From: Bacteroidales bacterium
Lineage (GTDB): Bacteria > Bacteroidota > Bacteroidia > Bacteroidales > FEN-979
Assembly (NCBI GenBank): GCA_023229525.1
Contig: JALNZC010000010.1
Coordinates: forward strand, 30,914 to 94,913
Direction: 5' to 3'
Length of the DNA: 64,000 nt
Numbering within the stretch: the first letter of the stretch is position 1; each line of letters opens with the position of its first letter. The position numbers were made by a program, and so were the translations under genes. This document shows positions 53,997-62,879 of the stretch, in pieces. Under the pieces are notes generated by a model, which was not told the origin of the DNA, searched no databases, and worked only from the letters and a program-made list of their open reading frames with translations.

Positions 53997-56639
53997 TCAT
54001 TCGGTCAGGTCTCTCACTGTTGTTACCTGTGTGTATATTACTCCTTCAAACTTTTTAAAATGTTCCTTGCCGCATTTGATTTTCAATTTCTCACTTTTCA
54101 GTAATTCCTGCCCTTCGCTTTTTGTTTCCGCTATGAAGTAGATTTTCTTTTCTCCTTTGAATACAATTGCCCAATCCGGGTTGTAGTTACCGATCGGCGT
54201 GGGAATTTTAAACCAATTCGGAAGTTTGAAATAAAACTCAATGTTTTCGCTGCTTTCACAATCCCTTGCAAATTGATTTTCTACGTTTGAATCCAGTGGG
54301 ATATAATTTTCGTAAATGGTCTTATACGAACCGGTCACGGTATGAGTGAAATTATCAATGTAAATTTCAAAATCCGCATCGTCAAACAAAGTCATTTCAT
54401 AAACCTTGTTTCCGATTTTCTCATACATAATGCCGTCAATCATCAATTCATACAAAACACTCTTAATGGCTACTGTTACATTATCCATGAACATCTGGGG
54501 GTTGATAAGCAATTCATTTATTCTTCCCGATTTTTTCAGGATTTGAAGAATGGTATCACGGGTTAATTCCGTTTTGCCCTGTATATAAGAAAGCGTATCA
54601 GGGATTTCAAAGCGATGACCGTAATCATTATCTGAACTATCGCTGAGCAACTGCCCGCTAACACCTTCATCGGTTATCAGCACTTTTTGTTTTGTGCTTC
54701 TTACTGCCGGTTTGTGTGTTTCAGGAATATCCTTTATTGCTTTTGCGGCAAGAGTTATCAATTCGTCCGTTTGATATGAAACGCTGTATTTGGTTTTGTA
54801 CCTGATTTTCTCCCAGATTTGCAAGAATTTCGGATCTGCTTCAAAACCCTTACGATAATTTACTTTTTTACGTTCGTTTTTATTTTTGATACGATTTTCG
54901 AATTTCACTCCGCAATCCTCCTCGATTTCTTTCTGCAGGGCTTTGGCAAAATCCTCATACCTTTCATTGGCGATTACCGTCAGTTTGTTAATGTTCCGGT
55001 CAAATAATCTTTGACCCTGCTGATCTACGGATAAGCGCAAACCTCTGCCGATTTCCTGACGCTTCTTAAGCTCGGATTTTGTTTCATTTAAAGTGCAGAT
55101 CTGAAACACATTCGGATTATCCCACCCTTCACGAAGCGCCGAATGACTGAAAATGAACCGAAGCGGTGTATTATTATCAAGTAATTTCTCTTTATCCTGC
55201 ATGATGAGTTTGTATGTGTCATCATCCGCTTGTGTTTCTCCACCCGTATCTTTTATCCTGCCTTTATTATCCTGTGAAAAATAACCGTTATGAATTTCTT
55301 CAACCGGGTAAGAAATTAAATCTTTGTATGCCGGTTTGCCGATTTCTTTTTGATAGATTTCTTCAAACCAAAGACCGAATTTTCCGTTTATAGGGTTTCC
55401 GTTCGGAGTATAATCACGGTAGTTTTTTACTTTGTCAATGAAAAACAGGGTCAGAACTTTTATCCCTTTCCCCTGCCAGGATTTTTCTTTCTTTAAATGC
55501 TCCTCCACCGCTTTCCTGATCATGTAATGCAATACGTCATCATTGAGCCCTCCCTGTGTTTCGCCAACCGAAAGGATCTGCCCGTTTGAAAATGAGACGG
55601 TTTGGTTGCTCAGGTCTATTTCGGTAACGTTCAAGTCCCGGTAAATATCGCGTTCGCCGGAAAGCTGAAACAAATCATGTTTATCCCGGTCAACGGTTAC
55701 GGTTTTCCTTTCAACTCCCCTGGACGTATTTACATCGATTTTAATTCTGGCAATGATCTTGTTCTTTCCGCTCGGTTGAATTTTTTCAACCCGGACTAAA
55801 GCATCATTCATTGCATTTTCACTTATCACCGAATCTACCTCAATTTGCTTTACCAATCCAAGATCATAAGCCTTGACTGGATTAAGCGAATACATCAGAT
55901 TATAAAGGTTTGTGTGCGTGGCCGAATAACGCAAGGTGCAAAGCGGGTCCAGATTTTCAATTGCTTTTTTCCGGATTTCCGTTTCCATGTTTTGCGGTTC
56001 GTCCACAATTACAATGGGTCTGGTGCTTTGAATAAACTCGATGGGTTTTTTACCGGTAAGCTTATCATTGGGTTTGTTGATGATATTTTCGTCTTTGGCA
56101 AAAGCATCGATATTAAGAATGAGAATTTGAATCGAATTGGATGAAGCAAAACCCCTGAGATTGGAAACCTTTTTACTGTCGTAAACATCAAAACTGATGG
56201 TCGTTTTATCGTATAACGATTGAAAATGCTCGTGGGTAATTTGCAGGTTTTTCAGAACTCCTTCACGAATGGCTATTGAAGGAACGACGATAACATATTT
56301 CTTAAAACCGTACAATTTATTCAGTTCATAAATTGTCCTTAAATACACATAAGTTTTCCCGGTACCGGTTTCCATTTCAATTGAAAAATTCATCCCCTGC
56401 AGTTCGGAAACAGGATCTTTAATTTCATTACGCTGTTGAATGGCTTTTACATTTCCAAGAATTTGTTCTTCGTTTAAAGTAAGGTTATTCCCCAGTCCGT
56501 TCTCCGACAGTAAGGACCCGGTAGACTGTACTGAAAATTCAAAATCTCCACCATTCAAAGGCTGCCCTTCAAAAATGTCCGTTATTGCTTTAATGGCGTC
56601 TAACTGATATTCCTGGTTGCTGTCGAAGTGGAGTTTCAT
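53997..56639 (-). CDS. res: Type III restriction endonuclease subunit (Res)
   Basis: An 880-residue ATP-dependent translocase/nuclease. The Walker A motif METGTGKT is at about 89-96, and a DEPQ Walker B variant is in IVIVDEPQNME near 214. Helicase motifs include SATHTNLYNL and QEIGRGLRLSVD near 540. The C-terminal PD-(D/E)xK nuclease is visible as NPDWAIVF and FIAETKSEG near 830-855. It works with the Mod methyltransferase encoded at 58532-60517. Three other genes lie between mod and res, which is not the standard adjacent arrangement. Length is in the normal range. Confidence 0.92.
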   Translation of the reverse strand: MKLHFDSNQEYQLDAIKAITDIFEGQPLNGGDFEFSVQSTGSLLSENGLGNNLTLNEEQILGNVKAIQQRNEIKDPVSELQGMNFSIEMETGTGKTYVYLRTIYELNKLYGFKKYVIVVPSIAIREGVLKNLQITHEHFQSLYDKTTISFDVYDSKKVSNLRGFASSNSIQILILNIDAFAKDENIINKPNDKLTGKKPIEFIQSTRPIVIVDEPQNMETEIRKKAIENLDPLCTLRYSATHTNLYNLMYSLNPVKAYDLGLVKQIEVDSVISENAMNDALVRVEKIQPSGKNKIIARIKIDVNTSRGVERKTVTVDRDKHDLFQLSGERDIYRDLNVTEIDLSNQTVSFSNGQILSVGETQGGLNDDVLHYMIRKAVEEHLKKEKSWQGKGIKVLTLFFIDKVKNYRDYTPNGNPINGKFGLWFEEIYQKEIGKPAYKDLISYPVEEIHNGYFSQDNKGRIKDTGGETQADDDTYKLIMQDKEKLLDNNTPLRFIFSHSALREGWDNPNVFQICTLNETKSELKKRQEIGRGLRLSVDQQGQRLFDRNINKLTVIANERYEDFAKALQKEIEEDCGVKFENRIKNKNERKKVNYRKGFEADPKFLQIWEKIRYKTKYSVSYQTDELITLAAKAIKDIPETHKPAVRSTKQKVLITDEGVSGQLLSDSSDNDYGHRFEIPDTLSYIQGKTELTRDTILQILKKSGRINELLINPQMFMDNVTVAIKSVLYELMIDGIMYEKIGNKVYEMTLFDDADFEIYIDNFTHTVTGSYKTIYENYIPLDSNVENQFARDCESSENIEFYFKLPNWFKIPTPIGNYNPDWAIVFKGEKKIYFIAETKSEGQELLKSEKLKIKCGKEHFKKFEGVIYTQVTTVRDLTE

Positions 56640-56642
56640 GGT

Positions 56643-57392
56643 TTATGCTACCAATTTTTCTTTTAAATCTTCTCGCTTTCTCCACGAAAAATCATAGATT
56701 CCGTATTCGGAAATTGCTTGTGAAACATCGGGGGCAATGTCTTTTTCAAGGTCATTTAAAATCATTATTCCCTCGTTATTACGGGCTTGTTTGGTATCTT
56801 CAAAAGCAAATAGATGAGCAATAATATTTTGCTTTTTAGGGTTTCCCACTACTTTTATAATTCTTTCGGGAGCTTTTTCAGAAGGAGGTATCAATACATC
56901 AAATTTATGCTGAAATGTGCTCTTGCCCTGCAGAATAATATTCCGGGAAAAACGAACCTTGTTTTGCTCAAGATAATTAATCACATCTTCCTGAAAGAAA
57001 GATTCCACTTTGGGTGAAGCAATGACATACAAATCATCCACCGCCATTATTGCTTGCATAAAATTATGTTTACGCATGGGAAAGGTGACAGGCGTTACCA
57101 TTGTGGTTAATTCGTTACCTTTAACGATTACGCTGAATCCGTTAAGAATGGATTCCAATTCTTTTTTTCTTGCAGGGGTGGAAATATCAACTCCCGCCAT
57201 TTCAAGATTATTCAAGGTTTCCCCATCATCGGTCATATAAATATGATCTCTTTCATCCCGTTTTAAATAAAACTGAATGTAATCGTTTACGTGATTTACA
57301 AACGGAGTGGTTATTTCATAAAATCCGTTTATTTCTTTGTAGTTGATTTTTTGCCTCAACCAACTTATGTATGATTCAATCAGGTCCTTCAT
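56643..57392 (-). CDS. DUF1828/DUF1829-type protein
   Basis: A 249-residue protein of unknown biochemical role. The N-terminal part has FVNHVNDYIQFYL and YMTDDGETLNNLEMAGVDI (about 30-72), typical of the DUF1828 family, and the C-terminal half fits DUF1829. It lies four bases upstream of res and overlaps the gene before it by 17 bp, so it is part of one operon with the restriction system. Families like this are frequent in defence islands. Domain naming is from memory of the family pattern. Confidence 0.75.
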   Translation of the reverse strand: MKDLIESYISWLRQKINYKEINGFYEITTPFVNHVNDYIQFYLKRDERDHIYMTDDGETLNNLEMAGVDISTPARKKELESILNGFSVIVKGNELTTMVTPVTFPMRKHNFMQAIMAVDDLYVIASPKVESFFQEDVINYLEQNKVRFSRNIILQGKSTFQHKFDVLIPPSEKAPERIIKVVGNPKKQNIIAHLFAFEDTKQARNNEGIMILNDLEKDIAPDVSQAISEYGIYDFSWRKREDLKEKLVA

Positions 57393-57621
57393 TTCTTCTT
57401 AAAATATATGCATTCCGTACCCGGTTTTGATAAACCGCTTTTGTTATTCTGAAGCTGCCCCGATAAATATCAAATAAAAAATTTTCACGATTGTCAGCAG
57501 AAGTAAACGAAAGTATCAACTTCTCTCCTGAGTTTGGGAATTGATATACTTTATCGTCTTCCGGAAATTTTTCCATTTCAAAGAAAAAATCAGCATCTTG
57601 CTGTGTAATGAAATGAACCAT
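57376..57621 (-). CDS. Small protein resembling the N-terminal half of DUF6978
   Basis: An 81-residue protein: FEMEKFPEDDKVYQFPNSGE, LSFTSADNRENFLFDIYRGS and KAVYQNRVRNAYIL match what I recall of the N-terminal part of a ~150-residue family often found beside DUF1828 genes. The usual C-terminal half (with an HxNPDG motif) is absent; the protein stops at NEGPD and overlaps the next gene. It may be truncated or a natural short form. Confidence 0.6.
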   Translation of the reverse strand: MVHFITQQDADFFFEMEKFPEDDKVYQFPNSGEKLILSFTSADNRENFLFDIYRGSFRITKAVYQNRVRNAYILRRNEGPD

Positions 57622-57633
57622 TTGTTATGTTGT

Positions 57634-58527
57634 TTAACTTAGTATTTTTTTCAATTTGTAAAATGTATTTCCTTCTTTTACGAGTTTGTCAACTTTTGCT
57701 TTAATGGCGTCGTGCAATGAAATATTACCATTAAAAACATAAACTAAATCTTCACCGTCCATAAGAATAATACGAGGTTCTTTACCGGAAATTGATAGAA
57801 TTGCATCATCTGAAAAACCATCCATCGCTATGAAATGACCTCTTGTACTCTTTGCTTTTTTATCAATTTTTTTATCAAAAATTGCAAGGTCGTCTTGTCG
57901 GATTTTTCCTTCTATCCATTTAATTTCAAGTAGATAATCAAATTTCTCATATTTGTACCAGCCGTCAATCTGCTCGTCTTTGATTTTATAAGGCTTTTGG
58001 AAATCAAATTCAAAAAAGTGAAAAAGATTATATATTACTTTTTCAAGTTCAAACCCTCTTTGTTGATGATCAGAGTTAGTAAACAAACAGAGAAATCTAT
58101 TATTTAATTCTAAAAGGTTTTGTTCTCGTTGAACTTTTGTAGATGTTTCTTGAATGAATACTTTGCTTCTTTCCTCTCTCTTTCTATCTTCAATTTCCTT
58201 TTCTATCAAATCCGAACCGCAAATTTCTTTTAACTCTTTTAACAAATTTTTTGATTTTTGAGGGTCTGGAACATTTGGGTCTGGAATGGACTTTAGGTTG
58301 TATAAATTTTTAACAATTTCCTTTAGAGTTTCTTCATCATCCTTTTCTTCCAAATCTGCTATAATGTTTCGCATCATTTTGTACTTGTTTTCACCTTCAT
58401 ATCTTAAATAGTGGTCTCTTTTTATTCCACAATTTTCTAAAAAAGAATAAAAATTATCCCAATACCAGAAGCAAATTCCAGCAATTTCAATTACCTTGTT
58501 GCGTATGTCATAATTCATTTTAGCCAT
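57634..58527 (-). CDS. PD-(D/E)xK restriction endonuclease-like protein with helical N-terminus
   Basis: A 297-residue protein. Residues ~1-110 are helical with a DPNVPDPQKSKNLLKEL signature, followed by a charged coiled-coil-like stretch. The C-terminal nuclease core has RGFELEKVIYNLF (Glu near 164), an EQIDG Asp near 186 and YLLEIKW (E-x-K near 201-203), then RGHFIAMDGFS and IILMDGEDL. This layout matches a Mrr-like restriction endonuclease family. It is encoded between Mod and Res, close to both, and may be an additional effector of the type III system. Confidence 0.8.
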   Translation of the reverse strand: MAKMNYDIRNKVIEIAGICFWYWDNFYSFLENCGIKRDHYLRYEGENKYKMMRNIIADLEEKDDEETLKEIVKNLYNLKSIPDPNVPDPQKSKNLLKELKEICGSDLIEKEIEDRKREERSKVFIQETSTKVQREQNLLELNNRFLCLFTNSDHQQRGFELEKVIYNLFHFFEFDFQKPYKIKDEQIDGWYKYEKFDYLLEIKWIEGKIRQDDLAIFDKKIDKKAKSTRGHFIAMDGFSDDAILSISGKEPRIILMDGEDLVYVFNGNISLHDAIKAKVDKLVKEGNTFYKLKKILS

Positions 58528-58531
58528 TCAA

Positions 58532-60517
58532 CTATATCGTTTTAAACTCCACCCCAGCATCCCTCATTTGCAACACCGTATTGGTTTTCAACTGATCGTT
58601 GTCTTTGAAAAGATTATCGAGAGTTATTACTTTTTTGGGGTTCAAAGCAATAATGTTGTCAAGGATACCCTGGTCCATTTTTTCCAATGCGATTACCAAC
58701 TCGCCGCCATTAATGACAAAAAATCCGCTCCCTTCTCCTTGAGGAGAAGGGTTGGGGATGAGGTGCTCTACCTTATCCGTCAATAAATATCCCGCCTTCA
58801 GCATCAATTCATAAAGCATATTGTTTGTTGTGCTTTCTGCTTTAACAGGATCGGTAAATGCATCCAACTGGGTAATCAGGTTATCTTCGCTTACTTCATC
58901 ACCTCTCCATATTTTAAAATTGGAAGGGGAGAGTTTGAAAACTTTAAATCCAAGATCGATGGCCACAGTTGGATCTTCTTCCTGTAGCGGCAGTTCGTTT
59001 GCTTTTTTGGTTTTCTCTTCCTCAATCTCTAAGTTAATTTTTTTAATAACCTTACGGATACGTTCTTTACCTATATCGGCTATGGTTTTATATCCGGTTT
59101 TAAACGCTTCGCTGCTTTCATCACACAGCTCTGGTAATTGTACAAGAATAAACTTACGGTTGCCGCCGTCATCATTGTTGAGTTCTAAAACGGCTTGGGC
59201 CGTTGTGGCTGAACCACAGAAAAAATCAAGAACGATGTCATCATCTTGAATTGACAAGTTTAAGATTTGTTTTTCGAGAGCAACAGGTTTAGGGAAATCA
59301 AATACATTGTCAAGTCCCAATTCTCTTAGTTCTACTGTACCTGTTTCTGTTAGAAAACTATTTTCGTCCCAAATTGATTTTGGTTTGTAAGTTGTCTTTC
59401 GGTACTTTTCATAAACTCCAAATGAACCATCATTTTTCTTTTTACCGACTAAGTTGCTTTTAAGAGTATTCGAATCAATATTTGTAATGCACTTATTCTT
59501 TCCCCAGCGCCAGCAGCTTTCTTTTTTTTCCGAGTTATGTGGTAATATTTCAAGAGAATATTTTTCGTTTTTTATCAAACTTACAGGGGAAAATCCATCT
59601 TTATCTGTCACATTTGGGTCAATAAAAACGGGATAAAAAAGGTTTGGTCTGTTGTGTCTGCCAAATTTTGGATTACGATTTCTTAATTCTCTAATATTGT
59701 AATTCCCAATTCCGTCTGTAAGATTCAAGTCATTATTATTTTCATCTTTTTCTAATTCATTCAGGTCTGTCTCAAAGTTTTTTGTGTAGATGATTACATA
59801 CTCATGAGTTTTGGCAATTTGTTTATAAGTCTGCCCTCTACTATTTGACCTAACTATAACTTGAGCAAAGAAATTCTCCTCCCCGAAAATCTCATTCATG
59901 ATCAGGCGGAGGTTGTGTACTTCGTTGTCGTCGATATGAACAAACATCACCCCATCATCACGCAGCAGATTTTTGGCTAAAAACAAGCGGGGATATATCA
60001 TGCTTAACCAGTTACTGTGAAAGTGGCCGCTGTCTTTGTTGTTTTTACGGAAAAAACCTTCCTTCATCAGGTAACCTTCTTCGTCTTTTTCACCGATGCG
60101 CTTTTGGTAATCCTCTTTGTTCTCTTTGAAACTGTCGGGATAAATGAAACTGTCATTTCCGGTATTATAGGGCGGATCAATGATGATGCATTTGATTTTC
60201 CCATAATAAGACTTCTGCAGTACCTTAAGCACTTCAAGGTTTTCGCCTTCAATAAAAATGTTTTCAGACGAATCAAAGTTTATCGATTCTTCAGGTTGAG
60301 GTTTCAGGGTAGCCGTAGTCGGTACCTGCAATGTCTTGAAGGCGTCAGCTTTCCCGGCCCAGTTCAAAACGTAGCGCTCGTTATTGAAATTGATATCATC
60401 GGAAAAAGCTGCTTTGAACTTTTCCATGTCAATTTTCCCTTCCGAGAAAATTTCCGGAAAAACTGCTTTCAGATTTTCCAGCCTGTCCTTCAAAATGTCT
60501 AATGATTCACCGTTCAT
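58532..60517 (-). CDS. mod: Type III DNA methyltransferase (Mod), with in-frame palindromic repeat insert
   Basis: A 661-residue adenine-specific methyltransferase of the beta class. The catalytic DPPY motif (IIIDPPYNTGND) is at 114-117 and the SAM-binding FxGxA-type motif VLDFFCGSATTA lies towards the C-terminal third. The variable target-recognition region is between them. I use the ATG at 60517, which gives the usual MNGESLDI...LFPEIF-type N-terminus; a TTG at 60580 is unlikely. Residues ~581-597 (HLIPNPSPQGEGSGFF) are the translation of a palindromic repeat inserted in frame near the C-terminal end. Confidence 0.92.
   Translation of the reverse strand: MNGESLDILKDRLENLKAVFPEIFSEGKIDMEKFKAAFSDDINFNNERYVLNWAGKADAFKTLQVPTTATLKPQPEESINFDSSENIFIEGENLEVLKVLQKSYYGKIKCIIIDPPYNTGNDSFIYPDSFKENKEDYQKRIGEKDEEGYLMKEGFFRKNNKDSGHFHSNWLSMIYPRLFLAKNLLRDDGVMFVHIDDNEVHNLRLIMNEIFGEENFFAQVIVRSNSRGQTYKQIAKTHEYVIIYTKNFETDLNELEKDENNNDLNLTDGIGNYNIRELRNRNPKFGRHNRPNLFYPVFIDPNVTDKDGFSPVSLIKNEKYSLEILPHNSEKKESCWRWGKNKCITNIDSNTLKSNLVGKKKNDGSFGVYEKYRKTTYKPKSIWDENSFLTETGTVELRELGLDNVFDFPKPVALEKQILNLSIQDDDIVLDFFCGSATTAQAVLELNNDDGGNRKFILVQLPELCDESSEAFKTGYKTIADIGKERIRKVIKKINLEIEEEKTKKANELPLQEEDPTVAIDLGFKVFKLSPSNFKIWRGDEVSEDNLITQLDAFTDPVKAESTTNNMLYELMLKAGYLLTDKVEHLIPNPSPQGEGSGFFVINGGELVIALEKMDQGILDNIIALNPKKVITLDNLFKDNDQLKTNTVLQMRDAGVEFKTI
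58726..58780. repeat. Palindromic repeat inserted in mod
   Basis: It contains a perfect 22-bp palindrome CCCTTCTCCTT/AAGGAGAAGGG (58730-58751) followed by TTGGGGATGAGGTG, the same arrangement as at 3373-3410. The insertion keeps the methyltransferase reading frame. Confidence 0.88.
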
Positions 60518-60663
60518 GGTATCCGGATCTTCTTTCGTAGTGTTCAAGGATTTTATTTGATTTATAGGAAATTGTTCCAAAATACAAAAGTATCAATAGC
60601 TGATTGAAAATTGAACTTTATTTCCCTTACTAAATTATAAAAAATATGACAATCCGAACATCA

Positions 60664-60690
60664 ATAAAAAAGGCCGGTATCAACCGGCCC
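60664..60690 (-). terminator. Rho-independent terminator for the minus-strand gene group
   Basis: On the minus strand the stem is GGCCGGT-TGAT-ACCGGCC, followed by TTTTTTATT. It lies 21 bp downstream of the stop of the small coding remnant at 60711-60896 and closes the group 60711-62395. Confidence 0.85.
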
Positions 60691-60710
60691 ATTACTTATC
60701 TTTTGTCCCC

Positions 60711-60896
60711 TCAGATGAAATGGTTCAACCACCTGACCCATCCTCGTTCAAATTTTTTCTGAGACGTATTATTTCTGATGATGTTCCTGATAAAGGCGAG
60801 ACGTGAGTTGTAAAGGAGTATCAGGAACTTGACGGGGTTTTCGAGGTTTACCTGCGCAATAGTAACCGGTCCGAATTGAACCTTTGTAGCATTAAA
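60711..60896 (-). pseudogene. Small coding remnant without start codon
   Basis: 61 codons are open between two stops and read like a real basic protein (VQFGPVTIAQVNLENPVKFL, then YNSRLAFIRNIIR and a Trp-rich end). No ATG, GTG or TTG is available before the conserved-looking part; an ATG in another frame lies just upstream, so a frameshift is possible. Its position just before a terminator suggests that it was the last gene of the group. Confidence 0.4.
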
Positions 60897-60939
60897 CTAT
60901 CTCATCAGAAAAACTCCATGACCAATAATCAATTATCCA

Positions 60940-61212
60940 TTATTTTCCATTTCGCAGGTAAATCTGGATCTCGTCGATTTTCCGGATGATTTCCTTCATG
61001 TCGGTATTGATCTCCGTATGCAGGATTTCCATATCCTTCCGGTTGTCGGCCTTATGAATCATCATATCCTGTTTAAGGTTAACGATTTCTATATTCAATT
61101 CGGCCAGCCTGATTTCCATATGGACCCAGATGGAAATGATGGCAATCAGAAAACTGAAAAGACCGATAGCTTGTGCTAAAGGAAGTCCGAATATGGTATA
61201 TTTCGGGTTCAT
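60940..61212 (-). CDS. Small membrane/coiled-coil protein
   Basis: A 90-residue protein with one transmembrane helix (about 10-31, LPLAQAIGLFSFLIAIISIW) followed by a heptad-like helical region to the end (LAELNIEIVNLKQDM and onward). It sits 8 bp downstream of a lipoprotein gene. Such small one-helix proteins are common in phage lysis or tail-assembly regions, but function is not established. Confidence 0.65.
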   Translation of the reverse strand: MNPKYTIFGLPLAQAIGLFSFLIAIISIWVHMEIRLAELNIEIVNLKQDMMIHKADNRKDMEILHTEINTDMKEIIRKIDEIQIYLRNGK

Positions 61213-61220
61213 GGCAGTGA

Positions 61221-61664
61221 TTAATTAGCGCGATTTTTGCGATAGATCATCAATCCGATAACGACCGACACTGCGATCAATCCCATCACAAGCCATGGGA
61301 TTCGCGCAATGAGCGCATCTATGCGGTTTGGTTTTATCAATTTGATTTTTTCAACGGGAATCCGGTGGGTCCGGTAAATGGTATCGGCTTTGCATTTTCC
61401 TTTCACAAAAAGCGTTTCCTTATTGTACTGCAATTCGACTTCAAGACGTTCGTGACGCAAAAAAACAGGTTCTTTCAAAGCACCAAAACGAATAACGGTG
61501 TCGGCCTCAATGGATGGAATGGCGATCATATCTCTGAAGATCAGGGTGTCGGTCACTGTTAATTCCGGGTGCCGTGACAAAATCCTGGAAACCCGGGCAG
61601 AAGGAGAACACGCTGTGTGCAGCATCATGCCGGCCAAAAAAAGAATTTTAAGGATATTTTTCAT
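61221..61664 (-). CDS. Lipoprotein with C-terminal transmembrane helix, phage-type
   Basis: A 147-residue protein. The signal peptide ends with a lipobox-like HTAC (Cys at 19). The middle has repeated D-T-(V/I)-x-R/F elements (VTDTLIFRD, EADTVIRF, KADTIYRT), and residues ~120-141 form a transmembrane helix (WLVMGLIAVSVVIGLMIY). Similar arrangements occur in small proteins of Bacteroidales phages and integrated elements, where a spanin-like role can be imagined. The role is inference. Confidence 0.6.
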   Translation of the reverse strand: MKNILKILFLAGMMLHTACSPSARVSRILSRHPELTVTDTLIFRDMIAIPSIEADTVIRFGALKEPVFLRHERLEVELQYNKETLFVKGKCKADTIYRTHRIPVEKIKLIKPNRIDALIARIPWLVMGLIAVSVVIGLMIYRKNRAN

Positions 61665-61831
61665 GGTTGTTTATTCTTGAACGATTGAATAGTGAATTGA
61701 TAATTTTAACCAGGATGCCGGAAACCGGATAGGTGAACTGATCTGTTTATCCGGCTAACGGCATCCGGTAAATGGAATCTAAACACGGGTAACCCTGCAA
61801 AAAAAACCGGGGGTTTCCCGCATTACGTTAA

Positions 61832-62395
61832 TTACAGTGTTACATCAAGGGTTCCCGTATGACTGGGAATGTCCTCAGCAACGGCGCTAATCACAACACC
61901 GGCCAGGTCAGCTACGGATACAGTGGCGGTAAAATACCAGGAATCTGTACCCGGCTCCTCAATGCAAGGGCCCGTTTCGATCATTACTCCGGTTTTGTCG
62001 GTAATCGTTACTGTGACGCTTTTTACCTTCACATCATCTTCGGCGACCACTTTTATCTTATCGCCAACGTTACCGTTGTAATTGGAATAATTTATTTCCA
62101 GGATCTCAGGAGGGCACAGGTAATCTTTAATGGCAATCACATACGGTGTTTTCATTCCGGATGCTTTGGCCTGATAGATCGCCAGCTTTTCGGGATCCAT
62201 TAAAGCATTTACTGCCCATCGGCTTGCGAGCTTAAACTTTCTGCGTACCGCAAGCTGCGATTCCGTAGGCGCTTTTCTTTTCTTTTTCGGCGGTTTCGCC
62301 ATAATACTAACATCATCCCGGTTACGCAAGACAAAGTCTTTTCCGAATTTTCCACGGTAGGTCCGGGTTAATGAATTTTCAGTTGTTTTTGACAT
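61832..62395 (-). CDS. Mobile-element-type protein with Ig-like C-terminal domain
   Basis: A 187-residue protein with a basic N-terminal half (AKPPKKKRKAPTESQLAVRR, about 33-52, then FKLASRWAVNALMDPEK) and a beta-rich C-terminal half (about 110-187) with VKSVTVTITDKTG repeats. I do not know its function. The basic start suggests nucleic-acid or phage-structural interaction. It lies in the same strand group as the lipoprotein and an HTH gene. Confidence 0.6.
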   Translation of the reverse strand: MSKTTENSLTRTYRGKFGKDFVLRNRDDVSIMAKPPKKKRKAPTESQLAVRRKFKLASRWAVNALMDPEKLAIYQAKASGMKTPYVIAIKDYLCPPEILEINYSNYNGNVGDKIKVVAEDDVKVKSVTVTITDKTGVMIETGPCIEEPGTDSWYFTATVSVADLAGVVISAVAEDIPSHTGTLDVTL

Positions 62396-62475
62396 AATGA
62401 TAAAATTTAAAATGTGAATAAATACGATCGCCGTCGCGACCTGGTTAACTTTATTTGTACAAATAATTTCGTTGG

Positions 62476-62772
62476 TTACAGTGGATTTGAAGAATGAATG
62501 GGAGCGTTCTTTTTATTCCGGGCGCTCGGCGGATTCTTGGGGAAGTTGACGCATTGATACAAAATCTTTCCTCCCAAACGGGTGAAATTGAGGTATCCCT
62601 TGGTCCTGTAATTGGCCAATGTTCGCCGGGTAACATGCAGCTCATTGCAAACTTCCTGTTGATTGAGCCACCGACCCGATAAAATACTCCGATCGGCCAA
62701 TTTCTCTTCGAGATTGTTCAGGCGCCGGTTTATTTCGTCCAGTGCATTTAAAATATATTGTTCCTTTTTCAT
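62476..62772 (-). CDS. Helix-turn-helix protein (excisionase/MerR-like HTH_17)
   Basis: A 98-residue protein. After a helical N-terminus (residues ~1-30) comes WLNQQEVCNELHVTRRTLAN (about 36-55), then YRTKGYLNFTRLGGKILY, the typical winged-helix shape of the small DNA-binding proteins carried by Bacteroidota mobile elements, often as excisionase or regulator. It supports the view that the right edge of the window is part of an integrated element. Confidence 0.82.
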   Translation of the reverse strand: MKKEQYILNALDEINRRLNNLEEKLADRSILSGRWLNQQEVCNELHVTRRTLANYRTKGYLNFTRLGGKILYQCVNFPKNPPSARNKKNAPIHSSNPL

Positions 62773-62879
62773 GGGGTTGGTTTTATGAAATTTCAGATGA
62801 CAAAAATAAAGGGCCCGTTGGGGCCCTGGTAGTGTAAAAGGGTGTATACACCCTAATCTAACATAAAGATAATCAGGGA

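Noticed and set aside
53788..54141. A plus-strand frame after the desulfurase
   Set aside because: Most of it is antisense to the res gene, and the unique part shows no protein-like features.
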